Source: Nitzschia sp. pyKryTriq1 (taxonomy: Eukaryota > Bacillariophyta > Bacillariophyceae > Bacillariales > Bacillariaceae). Taken from it: a stretch of DNA of 64,000 nt. Shown piece after piece: positions 32,343 through 41,805 of the stretch (position 1 is the stretch's first letter; each line of letters opens with the position of its first letter). The stretch spans positions 1,730,001-1,794,000 of the forward strand of contig OY101120.1 in the NCBI GenBank assembly GCA_956465555.1. The letters are read 5' to 3'. The notes under the pieces are model-generated. The model ran no database searches. It was not told where the DNA came from and worked only from the letters and a program-made list of their open reading frames with translations. The position numbers were made by a program, and so were the translations under genes.

Positions 32343-34304
32343 ATGAACTCTTTCCCGCTTGCGATGGAATCATCGTCCTTGATCGAATCAATAGTGTCTG
32401 CCCTCCGTTCGGTGTTGGACTCCTCCGATCGAAGTCCCTCTTCAACAGATATTCTCAAAGTTGGAGGGACGAGGAAAGAGACAAAAAACAGTCTGGAGTT
32501 GTTCTTTGAGCTGATCTCGTCCATTTATCTTCTTCCGCAAAAGCTGCCTACAAAAACACGCCGCAGCCGCGGACAAAACAGGACCACCCTGGCTTTTACT
32601 GCACCTCTTATTAAATCCCAGCGCTTTCCATCAAATGGTCTTCGCTGCCGAGCAATAAACACTGCTTGTGGATACATGGCAGAACGACCAACACTTCGTA
32701 GGGCTCGCTCCATCACGTCCCTGGTGCGTCGGCAGGAAAGCAGCGGGCCTACAGTCCTCAGCATTTTGGTTTCGGCTTATCAAGTTCGATGGCGCAATGT
32801 GGAAGAGCGACTAGCTACACATGCATCCGAAGCGAGTCAGCTAGATTCCGCTGGCTGTTCGGTGTTGTACCGAGCACTGATCCGTAGAGCAGACGACTAC
32901 CCTCCTTTTCCGATCGTCCGCGCCATCTTACGTGCCTACCCACAGGCAATCTGGCAACGCTACCAGAATATGACGTTGCTCGAAATTGCGATTCGTCGCA
33001 TGACGTCTTTGGAGACCCTTGAGTTGCTATGTCAGGGGCGACCTGCGATTCCAGAGGACAATTTTGCACTGCCCGCTCTGTGGCAAGTCTATACGGGTCA
33101 CTTTGAAACGGAGCATCGCTTTGTCAGTGTGCTTGCATCGGAGACCCCCGAAGCCTTTTCTATAGGATGCAAATTTCAGTTGCTGCTTCGCTACTTGACT
33201 ACGGAGCAACTACTCCCATGTAGTATTCACAATGCGGCTGCATCACCACACTGCTCGCCACAGCTTTTAAAACTATTTTGCCGCGTCTTTGCGAACGACT
33301 TCGCGGTGAGAAAACGCATTCATGGACGGATACCGCTACACTTGGCCTTGGAAGGTGCCCAGAAAACGGGAAATGAGTCTCAAAATCATCAAGCAACCAA
33401 GGCCGATTATTTAAGGAATTTCGATCCCACTACGCTCGAAATCAAGACATCGGGAGGCCGATTACCAATTCACCTCGCCCTTGAAGCCAGAATCGTCGAT
33501 TCAGGCAATGTCTCCAAGTGGATCGATGAGAAGAAGCTATCGGTACCACTTGGAACTCTGGACCCGAAAACGGGTTTGTATGCCTTTCAGATGGCAGCCT
33601 CGATGGATGCATCTGTTTCGACGATCTTTTCTCTTTTGCGACCATTCACAGACGTGATTGACTGGGAAACCGAATACGAATCAAACCCAAAAGTAGACGA
33701 GCACCCGTCGGAAAACTTGCTGCTGACAGATCCAGAATGGATCACTCCACAGTTAGAACGACTCTTGAGCCTGGCCGAACCCAGTGTCTGGGACGAGTTG
33801 CAAAAGACTCTTCGCACCCCTGTTGATCATTTGTGGCATCAGCTCATCGGCGCAGCTAGAGTCTCTGGTTGTCCTCTTCCACTTTTGCAAATGCTGATTG
33901 CGATGCACCCGGAAAAGCTCATGCACGAGGACAAGCTAGGTTGGCTGCCCTTGCACCATGCGGTGGTTGCCCGTCATGGGGAACATAGTGAAGTCGTGCA
34001 AATAATTCTAAAGTCATGTCCCAAGGCAGCCCACCATCGGGACAAGGATGGATTGTTGCCATTTCATCTTGCAATTCTGAGTGGTAAAGAACCATGGCTA
34101 TTGGAGTTGCTCCAAGAGTACAATACGGACGCCATGACCCAGTGTGATAGCAAATACGGTCTCCCCCCTGCCCTTTTGGCGGCGCAATGCTCACGGTCCA
34201 ATCTCTCCAGTGTTTACTTCTTAATTTCGTCGGCGCCAGAGCTGGTCGTTAGCTGCACCCGGGAAGAAACCCTGGAAGAAGGGTCGAAGTCAGAAACTTT
34301 GTGA
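32343..34304 (+). CDS. ankyrin-repeat-like protein
   Basis: A 653-residue, single-exon protein; the frame extends upstream to a TTG but ATG 32343 is the first start. Diverged ankyrin-type units are visible as 'GRIPLHLALEGAQ', 'GGRLPIHLALEARI', 'LGWLPLHHAVVARHGEHSEV', 'DGLLPFHLAILSGKEPW' and 'YGLPPALLAAQCSRSN'. Each has the spaced 'P.H.A' helix start. The N-terminal 150 residues contain a basic Arg-rich segment (about 75–110) without repeats. Such proteins are numerous in diatoms, and no partner can be inferred. Confidence 0.72.
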   Translation: MNSFPLAMESSSLIESIVSALRSVLDSSDRSPSSTDILKVGGTRKETKNSLELFFELISSIYLLPQKLPTKTRRSRGQNRTTLAFTAPLIKSQRFPSNGLRCRAINTACGYMAERPTLRRARSITSLVRRQESSGPTVLSILVSAYQVRWRNVEERLATHASEASQLDSAGCSVLYRALIRRADDYPPFPIVRAILRAYPQAIWQRYQNMTLLEIAIRRMTSLETLELLCQGRPAIPEDNFALPALWQVYTGHFETEHRFVSVLASETPEAFSIGCKFQLLLRYLTTEQLLPCSIHNAAASPHCSPQLLKLFCRVFANDFAVRKRIHGRIPLHLALEGAQKTGNESQNHQATKADYLRNFDPTTLEIKTSGGRLPIHLALEARIVDSGNVSKWIDEKKLSVPLGTLDPKTGLYAFQMAASMDASVSTIFSLLRPFTDVIDWETEYESNPKVDEHPSENLLLTDPEWITPQLERLLSLAEPSVWDELQKTLRTPVDHLWHQLIGAARVSGCPLPLLQMLIAMHPEKLMHEDKLGWLPLHHAVVARHGEHSEVVQIILKSCPKAAHHRDKDGLLPFHLAILSGKEPWLLELLQEYNTDAMTQCDSKYGLPPALLAAQCSRSNLSSVYFLISSAPELVVSCTREETLEEGSKSETL

Positions 34305-34494
34305 GAAGCAAGAAGTAACTGGGACAACTCGCAACAAGAATATATAACCCTCAGCAATTCAGAAGTTCTCGACAACAATGAACGTCGTTCTAACATATGT
34401 TTTTGAACCTTCACTGGGTGCAAATAATCACAAGTATTGTGCAAAAGCCGAAAGTAGACGCGACTTACCTGGCAGGGAAGAAACCACTGCCTTA

Positions 34495-35379
34495 TCAAAG
34501 GTCATCTAAAGTCAGCTGAACAGCACCTGCAGGGTTGTCTGCGTAGTAGTCCTGGCCCAATTTCTTGCAGATCTGGTAGTCGGGCACTAACACCGCCTTG
34601 CCGAGTGCAACATGACCGCATCGGAGACGAAGCAAAATAACCAGCTCGCTTTGCTCGTCATAGTCATTAAGCAATTCGTGAAGTTTATTCCGCACCACAG
34701 CCATTTCAAAGTCATCGCGGCAAACCTCTGCATCATATTCTCCAAGGGTCAGATAGTGCATCAAAATCGACCGAGTTGTCATAGTTCGACCGTGCTTGTC
34801 CTTTGGAATGGCAATTGACAAGTCCTGTATGCTGGTATCACTTTGAATGAACAAAAATCCGTTTCCCAGCTCTGACGTCTTATGAACAGCATATGGGCAT
34901 GCATAAAATCGAATACGTCCGAACACTTCGTTTCGAACTTGCTCTTTGGTAGCCTCCGTATTGATTGTACTCAGTCGAGCATAAGAAGGACAGGAAAATT
35001 TGTGCCGCCCTTCCTTCCAGTCCTTGATTTGGCACTCGCGAGAGCAATATGCCGCTACGTGGCACTTGGCACACTTGGAGAGTTTCGTATCATCGCTCGG
35101 CTCCGCCGCCTCTTTCCCGCAACCAAAGCAAATCGGAGAGGGGGCAGTCGGTTCATCATATCCGAGCTCCAACGTTTGTACCCACTGTATTGACTGGGGA
35201 GAACTGGAAAGCGGGTTCTCAAGAACTTCTGCGTTGGCCTCAGCCTTGCTTTCGGTGGATGAAGCCATTTTGGAGGGCGAGTCTCGATTGCTTGTATCGG
35301 GATGCCATCGCTTGTTGGATATGTCAATGGATGTTGTGCTTGCTTGTTGTTGCTTGTGCAGATTGTTTCGATTTGGCAT
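34495..35379 (-). CDS. MYND zinc-finger protein
   Basis: A 294-residue, single-exon protein. The MYND finger spans residues 84–130: CFGC, CAKC, YCSREC, then H…C at 'GRHKFSC', so all seven cysteines and the histidine are present. MYND fingers bind proline-rich peptides. The following 160 residues, 'VFGRIRFYACPYAVHK' to the end, form an unnamed α/β-looking region seen after MYND fingers in algal proteins. No SET motifs, so it is not a SMYD methyltransferase. It converges on the ankyrin-type gene with 190 nt between stops. Confidence 0.8.
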   Translation of the reverse strand: MPNRNNLHKQQQASTTSIDISNKRWHPDTSNRDSPSKMASSTESKAEANAEVLENPLSSSPQSIQWVQTLELGYDEPTAPSPICFGCGKEAAEPSDDTKLSKCAKCHVAAYCSRECQIKDWKEGRHKFSCPSYARLSTINTEATKEQVRNEVFGRIRFYACPYAVHKTSELGNGFLFIQSDTSIQDLSIAIPKDKHGRTMTTRSILMHYLTLGEYDAEVCRDDFEMAVVRNKLHELLNDYDEQSELVILLRLRCGHVALGKAVLVPDYQICKKLGQDYYADNPAGAVQLTLDDL

Positions 35380-35961
35380 TTTTTTCGTGGCGAGAAATCA
35401 GAGCTCGCAGTATTTGCGAAGACGACATTTGAAATTCCACATTCCGTCGGGCAAAGCACGCGAACACACGGATTGTGGACAGACGGAAGTTGGTTTTGTG
35501 ATTGATGTAGTCGCACGCTACTTGTACCCGGTACAAGTACCAAGTACTGTACCGGTATACCGGTAGCACGGTTCACGGTTGGAGGAGGTTTGGACTTTGG
35601 ACTTCGTTCGACTATGTACCTGATGGTATGGTAGTAAGTGCTTTATGCTAGCTACCGGTAGAGTCTTTGGTCTACTACGGTACGAGTATTGAGTACTGTA
35701 CGACACTGCATCCCGATGCAGTACTGAACGAGTAGTATTATGTGAAGACACTCAATAATTACTACCGGTAATCTAGAGAGAGAGAAGGAGCAGCTGCGAG
35801 TGAGTTCTAATCTTGCAGCCATACCAGTAGTTCGAAACGAAAAGAGAGCAAGTAGCTTCAGAACTTCCGAATTATAGACTATGCAGGAGAAGACGTAGCA
35901 ATAATTGGAAAGAAAAATAATACTACGTAAGGCTTAACGATTTCTGGATGAATCATCGTTC
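35380..35961. other. spacer upstream of MYND gene with GTAC island
   Basis: A compact GTAC-palindrome island lies at about 35518–35568, 140–190 nt upstream of the MYND start codon. More GTAC words follow at 35655–35705. No gene. Confidence 0.6.
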
Positions 35962-36705
35962 TCAGTTCTCAAGCAGATTGGCACGCTCCAAGCACACCCA
36001 GTCACCCATTTTCCCCTTGGTGTTCCACAGTGAAATGGCTTTCACACGACGTCCGTTTCTCAAGAGACTGGGCATTATCATAGCGTAGGAAATGATATCA
36101 GCAAGATTCAGAATAGAATCATCTGGATTGTCGTAAGCCAGACTGATGTGCGGGGTCCAAGGGCCCTTTCGCTCAACGTCGAAGAGCTTGCACAAGGAAT
36201 CCATCGCCTTCTCGTGATGTTCGTTACTCTTGAGAGTTAATTCGGCCCAAGCAACAGTGCATACTTGCCCCGGCTTTCCTTCTTGCGACAGATCCTGTTT
36301 GACCGCAATAGGTGCATCCATCACTGGCCAGTTGCCATTGGGAAGGGCGTCCTTGATCTTGGCCATGCGCTGAATGGCGTCTTTCTCATCTAGATGCTCC
36401 ATGCCATAGATGGCCGTGGCGTGAACCAGCGGTATCTTCTCGGTGCCGTATTTCGCAGAAATAAACTCATTTGCTCGGGATAGATCTCTGTCAAATTCTT
36501 CAAACTCTAACCAAAGTGTCAAACCCTTGAATTCCCACCGCAGAGGTTCGCGCTTCGGAAGCTTCGCCGGTTCAAAGCAAAAAGCCTCAGGTATCGAAGA
36601 AATTGAAGAGACTTCGGAGTCCACAACGGAGGGGCAATCTTGATCGATCGATGGCAGCTTATCGACAGCCTTATGGTTTTCGGGGTTCGTTATTCGTATT
36701 CTCAT
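35962..36705 (-). CDS. 2H phosphoesterase superfamily protein
   Basis: A 247-residue protein, start set at ATG 36705 because the longer frame opens with TTG. Two H-x-[S/T] motifs about 90 residues apart, 'LVHATAIYG' (His95) and 'WTPHISLAY' (His186), are the hallmark of 2H phosphoesterases such as plant cyclic phosphodiesterase, LigT and AKAP7-like enzymes. These hydrolyse 2',3'-cyclic phosphates or related nucleotide phosphodiesters. The substrate here is unknown. The first 55 residues are polar and probably disordered. No targeting signal was noted. Confidence 0.75.
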   Translation of the reverse strand: MRIRITNPENHKAVDKLPSIDQDCPSVVDSEVSSISSIPEAFCFEPAKLPKREPLRWEFKGLTLWLEFEEFDRDLSRANEFISAKYGTEKIPLVHATAIYGMEHLDEKDAIQRMAKIKDALPNGNWPVMDAPIAVKQDLSQEGKPGQVCTVAWAELTLKSNEHHEKAMDSLCKLFDVERKGPWTPHISLAYDNPDDSILNLADIISYAMIMPSLLRNGRRVKAISLWNTKGKMGDWVCLERANLLEN

Positions 36706-37798
36706 GGTAACTCTTTTGTATCTGTGTGTTTCCAAGAACAACTACGTGAGTTCAAAGAATTCAACAAGGATACAAGCCTCGGCGGATGTTGTTCTTACAT
36801 TTCAGGGCAAAGAAATCGATATCGATATCGAGCGTAATATGGTAAACTGGCGTATCAATCTAAGCATTCGAATAAAGCAGGGTTAAGAATGGTGAACGCG
36901 GACGAGTTCGATCATGATAATATTCTTCCTGGAAAGAAAGAGAGAAAGAATCATCCGCTCGACAACAACAGAACATGTGAAGACACTATCATGCTCTGGC
37001 ATCCACGGTATATAACAGACCTGCAGGGGAACCTGTAAAAGAAGAAGTGGGAAGGACAAATCGGTTCATCAATACTCTCTGATCGTTGATGGACACACAA
37101 TAGAGTAGAAACTAAAAGTTCTAGGATTGCGATGACACTGATGTTCGTGTTCTATGAGAGAGGGCGGATGGTTGGTGCCTGGTGCAGAACAAAAACACGG
37201 TAGGTCGTCGGCGAAAGCCGAGAAAAAGATCTGTTCCGTCCTGAAAGCACGGAACTTCGGGAATGAATAATAAAGAAGGCTTCGCTCGATCGGCGATGGT
37301 CGGAGTATCTGCCGTAGAAATCCTACGAAGGGCTACATCATGAAGAAAAGATTGCGAAGATGACAGTAATTTCTCAACGCGCGACTGCCGTACTGTAGCG
37401 TCGTGCTGCGGCAGACGTGGCTTTTCCTTTTTACTATTCCTATTCTTTGCGACACGTCGTTCTCTTCGTTCCTTATTCTTGACAAGACGGTCTCACATTT
37501 TCTGGTTCTCCCTCTCTTGCTTCATACCGGTATCATCTATCGGTGTGTACTGCTGTAGCCGACAACTCAATCTAAATCTACTGAAGGTACTTTAATAGCA
37601 ATCAAGCTGACAGATGATTACGGGCGGCTCGAGTCAGCGAGTAGCTCTCTCTACTACCAGTACCCGTAGTTAGTTAGCGAGTGCTAGCTTGCGTATCTTG
37701 AGGATTTCTTCTTTCGTTAATATTAGCCGTAGACTACCGGTAGTCTATTTATAGTAGTAGTTCGAGGGCGGAAATCATCGAACTGTTGCTTGCTGCCA
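36706..37798. other. 1.1-kb spacer, no gene seen
   Basis: Between the 2H phosphoesterase and fucosyltransferase-like genes, both minus strand. Only very short frames occur. Composition is CTACTAG/ACCGGTAG-rich near 37650–37760. Nothing else recognised. Confidence 0.55.
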
Positions 37799-38609
37799 TC
37801 AATAGTATTCTCCGGGTCTCAAGTCAATCATCGTAGTACAGTTTCCGCACCTGGGATCTATGATATTTTTTCTCAGATGATTCAGTAGTGTGCTCCAATT
37901 GCTCTTTGTGGTCAAGACAAAGCGGTTGGCTTCCATGGCTACCAACAAAGATCCCAGGGCCACCAACCCGGCTCGTCCTTTGGTGTTTCGCGTAGCCCAT
38001 GAGGCACGGTTTCCTTTTTGCGGTCGGAATGGATTGATTTCCATCAAAGTAATGTCGGCATAGACCGTCCATTCCCTAGGCTTGGCCTGCACAAATGCCT
38101 CGTAGGCCTTGGGGTCTTCTGTCGCCAAGTAAATATTCACACTCCTTGCTTCTTCAGTCATAGTGGAAGTAGAAGTAGTATTAGCAGCAGCAGCAACGCC
38201 GAGGCTGCTGGACGGCGAGGAGTGCTGAGTTGTTATATTGCGTATTGCCTGTACGTACTCTTCAATAGGAGGCAGGTCCATCTCCCAAAATTTGTCGCCC
38301 CACCGGATGTGAACCGTGACTATGTCATCTGGAACCACTCCACCATTGGACGCAAATACCACCCCCACTTGTCGTTTGGCCTCTTGAATGACAAGGGGAC
38401 TGACCTGCTGAAACAAATATTCTGTGGCCGCAGCGCGGAAGAAGGATCGCGTGTCGGGATTCCGGACCCATGGGCAGTGAAACTTTTTTTGGCGTGGATC
38501 CGAGATGTTTTTATCATTTGTAATCGTATACGCACTTGTTGTTGCTACTGCTGCTGTTGCTGTTTCGAATAATAGTCTATTCGTAGTAGTAGTGATAGGC
38601 GGCTCACCA

Positions 38610-38646
<37 letters not shown>

Positions 38647-39439
38647 CACAGCGGCGTTCCGCTTTTGGAAAATAGCACACCAGTGGCGATTGGTCTCTTG
38701 CTTGTGCAACACTACAATGCGTTTGATCGAGCCACAACCAAGTATCCGGAGAGCGTGACTGGATCCGATACGAAGAATGATCATCATCAAGACCTCGACC
38801 CTTCTTTGACGTCGTTTTCGTCCCCTGCTGCATCGCATTGCACATGGCCTGCCCCCACAAAATTAAATGCGATCCTAGTCCATACGTATTGTCAAAGTAG
38901 TGGGAGGCCACAGGCGCGGAGCAATTCGTCTGGTGTTGTTCAATCAGGCGGGCCATGTGCGACAGCGGTGGATTGTACAACCACTTTCGTTTCAGTGTTC
39001 CGCATTGTTGTTGTCGTTGTTTTGGATCACTCGCTACTCGTCCCGACGATGATGATGCATTTACCGTCGATAATAAACTCTTGTGCGTTAAACATGGCAA
39101 ATCGTCTTCGTCTTCGCCTTCGTTGGCGTTGTCATTGTCATTCCAAGTGCTATTTATACCACGAGCATGATGATCGTGACGAGCACGATAATGACTATTC
39201 GTCCTGCTGCTGCTGCTGCCGCTGCTGCTGACCGATGAGAAGAGTGACGGCAACGTTTCGATTTCAAACGAATCAAGGGTACGCTGCACATATTGTAAAT
39301 TTGAAAATGTGAAACACGACAGCAGCAAAACACACGTAACTAATACCCATCGCAAGAGATCCTTCAATGGGCGACGGGTGGGTACGTGTAAAGCGCGGGT
39401 AGGAGAGGTTGACGGAGAGGAACGCAGAGGAGACAGCAT
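37799..39439 (-). CDS. fucosyltransferase-like type II membrane protein (GT23/FUT8-like)
   Basis: A 546-residue, single-exon protein with a membrane anchor at about residues 29–47, then a Ser/Asn-rich stem. The catalytic part shows 'IVTVHIRWGDKFWEM…PIEEYVQAI', then 'VNIYLATEDPKAYEAF', then 'RAGLVALGSLLVAMEANRFVLTTKSNWSTLL', in the order seen in α1,6-fucosyltransferase (VHIRRTDK, VYLATDDP, then the C-terminal acceptor loop). The first Arg of the usual HxRR motif is kept (HIRW) and the second is Trp. A run of 11 histidines in the middle comes from a (GAT)11 microsatellite on the plus strand. Golgi glycan fucosylation is likely but linkage is uncertain. Confidence 0.65.
38614..38646. repeat. (GAT)11 microsatellite inside a coding region
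   Basis: Eleven GAT units read as CAT codons on the minus strand, giving a polyhistidine run in the fucosyltransferase-like protein. Likely length-variable. Confidence 0.9.
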
Positions 39440-39797
39440 GAGCTGCTGCTTTTCATTAGTCGATGATTCTGATGATGATTCGTGTTGTGTACAAGTCAGT
39501 TAGTAAGAAGTATCGTTGGCATCGTTTGCGAGCACGGTACAAGTACAGTACGACTATTGATGATGTGTCATTGTTATCATGGTTTGTTGGGTGCATTTTG
39601 GTCGTTGTTCGTTGTTCTATTTACTGTAGTTCGTTGCCTTTCATCATCACGGCGGCCGTGTGTTCAAAAAATGAAACTTCGCACAGGCAGTCCGGGCCCG
39701 ATCGACTACTACGATTTCACCTACAAACAGTAGAGCCATCTGGCGAAGTACAGACCGAGACGCATCACATCCGCAAAAAAAATCGAAACACGTCGAA
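39440..39797. other. divergent spacer between fucosyltransferase-like and DnaJ genes
   Basis: About 360 nt containing both promoters. A short GTAC cluster (GGTACAAGTACAGTAC) is at about 39537–39552. No gene. Confidence 0.5.
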
Positions 39798-41429
39798 ATG
39801 AGAGAAATCGACAAACAAAATCAAAATAATGAAACACAGGACACAAACATAATAATATTATTATTAGAGGATGATGATGAAGCGACAAACGACAATGTTC
39901 AGTCGTTTGCCTCATCAGTACTTGTACCAACGACCACCACCACAAGTCTCAGGAGCAACCATTTAAGAAGCATTACTACCATGAGCAACACCAACAACAA
40001 CAACATTCGGTGCCATTACGATGTGTTGGGCGTCGCTCAAGATGCCGACTCTTCCACCATCAAAAAGGCGCATCGAAAATTGGCGTTAAAACACCACCCT
40101 GACAAAAACCACGGGGACGACGGGGCCGCCGCCGATCAATTCCGACTCGTCCAGCAGGCTTACGAAGTCTTATCCGACGCCCAGGAACGAAAATGGTATG
40201 ACGATCATCGAGATGGTATTCTCGCTGGTTGGTCGACGGGAGGAGGAGGAGACGACGACAACGCCGCAGCAGCGTCTGCCATGTTGTTCGAGGTGGTCCA
40301 CTACATGCACCCAGGGTGTTATTCCGGGTACCACGATGAAAAGGGTGGATTTTATAACGTCTACACTGGTGTCTTTGAAAATATTGTCCAATGCGAACGA
40401 CGTCAATCTCAGGTTTCCATTGAACTGCCGACAGAATTTGGAAACAGTGAGACGGACTGGTCCAGTGTCCAGCTATTTTATCAGACGTGGGAATCCTTTG
40501 CATCTCAGCTGAATTTCGCGTGGGAAGATAAGTACAACGTCCACGAGGATGCTCCCAACCGTAGGGTACGTCGATTAATGGAAGAGGATAACAAAAAAGC
40601 GCGACGCAATGCCAAAAAGACGTACAACGGAGACATTTTGGCGTTGGTAGCCTTTGTAAAGCGGCGCGATCCTCGTGTCAAGGCCAAGCAACAAGAATTG
40701 GAGAAACAAAAAGAAGAGCTGGCACTGAAGCAAAAACAAGAAGCTGCCGAGCGGAAACACGAAAATAAAAAGGCAAAGGAAGCTTGGAGGGAGCAGGCAC
40801 AACGTGAAATGGAAGACTTGGAAGAGGCTGATCGTTTGGCGGGTCGAGTCCGTTTAGCAGATTTGGATGATGACTACGATTATGGAGGGGGGAAGAAACG
40901 TGGGAAAAAGAAAAAGAACAAAAGGCGAGCTCAAGAGGAAGAGCAAGAGAAGGAGGACGTCCAAAAGGATGTACAATATGATGCCAACGGCGAAGTCGTC
41001 ATCGACGCCCCTGGAGCAAAACCAGAAGACCCCTGTGATAGCGGCGGAGGCGATGATGACGAAATCAACGAAAAGGAAACAGAAGGAACTTGCATAGAGA
41101 AGGCATCAGAAGCAGAGGAAATAGAAATGCACGAAGCGGCTTCTGATCAAGAGTCAGTCGAAGTCGAAGTCGAAGTCTTGCCCGAGGACATCCCGGATGG
41201 CAGTTTCTCAGTAGTCGAACAAGAAGAATTCTCAGAAAGCGAGGACGACGAACCTGATGTCTGGAGGTGCGAATGTTGCCGAAAGGACTTCAAGAGTGAA
41301 GGTCAGATGACTAATCACATGAAGAGCAAAAAGCACAAGGAGAACTTCAAGAAATATCATGCAAAAATGAAACGTGAAGAAGAAGAAATTATGGCTCAAA
41401 TGTTGGATGAGGTGGATCTGGGATCCTAG
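39798..41429 (+). CDS. DnaJ homologue, DNAJC21/Jjj1-like
   Basis: A 543-residue, single-exon frame from ATG 39798. A second in-frame ATG at 39981 (Met62) sits just before the J domain and is probably the real start, because residues 1–61 are Asn/Thr-rich with no conservation expected. The J domain covers about 71–125 ('HYDVLGVAQDAD', HPD at 100–102, 'DQFRLVQQAYEVLSDAQ'). A 'GFYNVYTGVFENI' region follows as in DNAJC21, then a long charged coiled coil (about 270–370), an acidic stretch and one C2H2 finger near 490–515 ('CECCRKDFKSEGQMTNHMKSKKH'). Yeast Jjj1 helps late 60S ribosome maturation; the same role is likely. Confidence 0.87.
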   Translation: MREIDKQNQNNETQDTNIIILLLEDDDEATNDNVQSFASSVLVPTTTTTSLRSNHLRSITTMSNTNNNNIRCHYDVLGVAQDADSSTIKKAHRKLALKHHPDKNHGDDGAAADQFRLVQQAYEVLSDAQERKWYDDHRDGILAGWSTGGGGDDDNAAAASAMLFEVVHYMHPGCYSGYHDEKGGFYNVYTGVFENIVQCERRQSQVSIELPTEFGNSETDWSSVQLFYQTWESFASQLNFAWEDKYNVHEDAPNRRVRRLMEEDNKKARRNAKKTYNGDILALVAFVKRRDPRVKAKQQELEKQKEELALKQKQEAAERKHENKKAKEAWREQAQREMEDLEEADRLAGRVRLADLDDDYDYGGGKKRGKKKKNKRRAQEEEQEKEDVQKDVQYDANGEVVIDAPGAKPEDPCDSGGGDDDEINEKETEGTCIEKASEAEEIEMHEAASDQESVEVEVEVLPEDIPDGSFSVVEQEEFSESEDDEPDVWRCECCRKDFKSEGQMTNHMKSKKHKENFKKYHAKMKREEEEIMAQMLDEVDLGS

Positions 41430-41805
41430 GAGACTAGGTCTAGAGATAGACCGTCAGTGATCTTCCTCGGTGATCTTTCCCTGGCTCCCTACTACCCCCT
41501 CTTCGCCTTATTTTTGTATGAGGGATGAATCTGTGCCTGGTATATTATTCGCCACTACGAGTACAATAGAAACATGTATTGCTGTCCCGCTCAAACCCCG
41601 AGCACTCTAGACTACTTGTACCTGCGTGGCCAGATCCTGGAGCACGAGTAGAACGACCAGTACAAACGAAGCCAGCTTTGACACGAGGAGTACAGGCAGT
41701 GTCTTGAAATGATGCAAAAGTAATCTAGATCCTCTAATGCAGGAAAATATGTAGAATCCAATGTGAAGGTGGTAATGAATATATGCGTACTTCCGGCAAC
41801 ATGTT
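41430..41805. other. convergent spacer, DnaJ / polyamine fusion
   Basis: About 375 nt between two stop codons. No gene and no GGTACC island. Confidence 0.55.

Noticed and set aside
38665-39231. 188-codon plus-strand frame
   Set aside because: Antisense to the Ser-rich stem of the fucosyltransferase-like gene, ending in Cys/Ser runs from repeats; no motifs.
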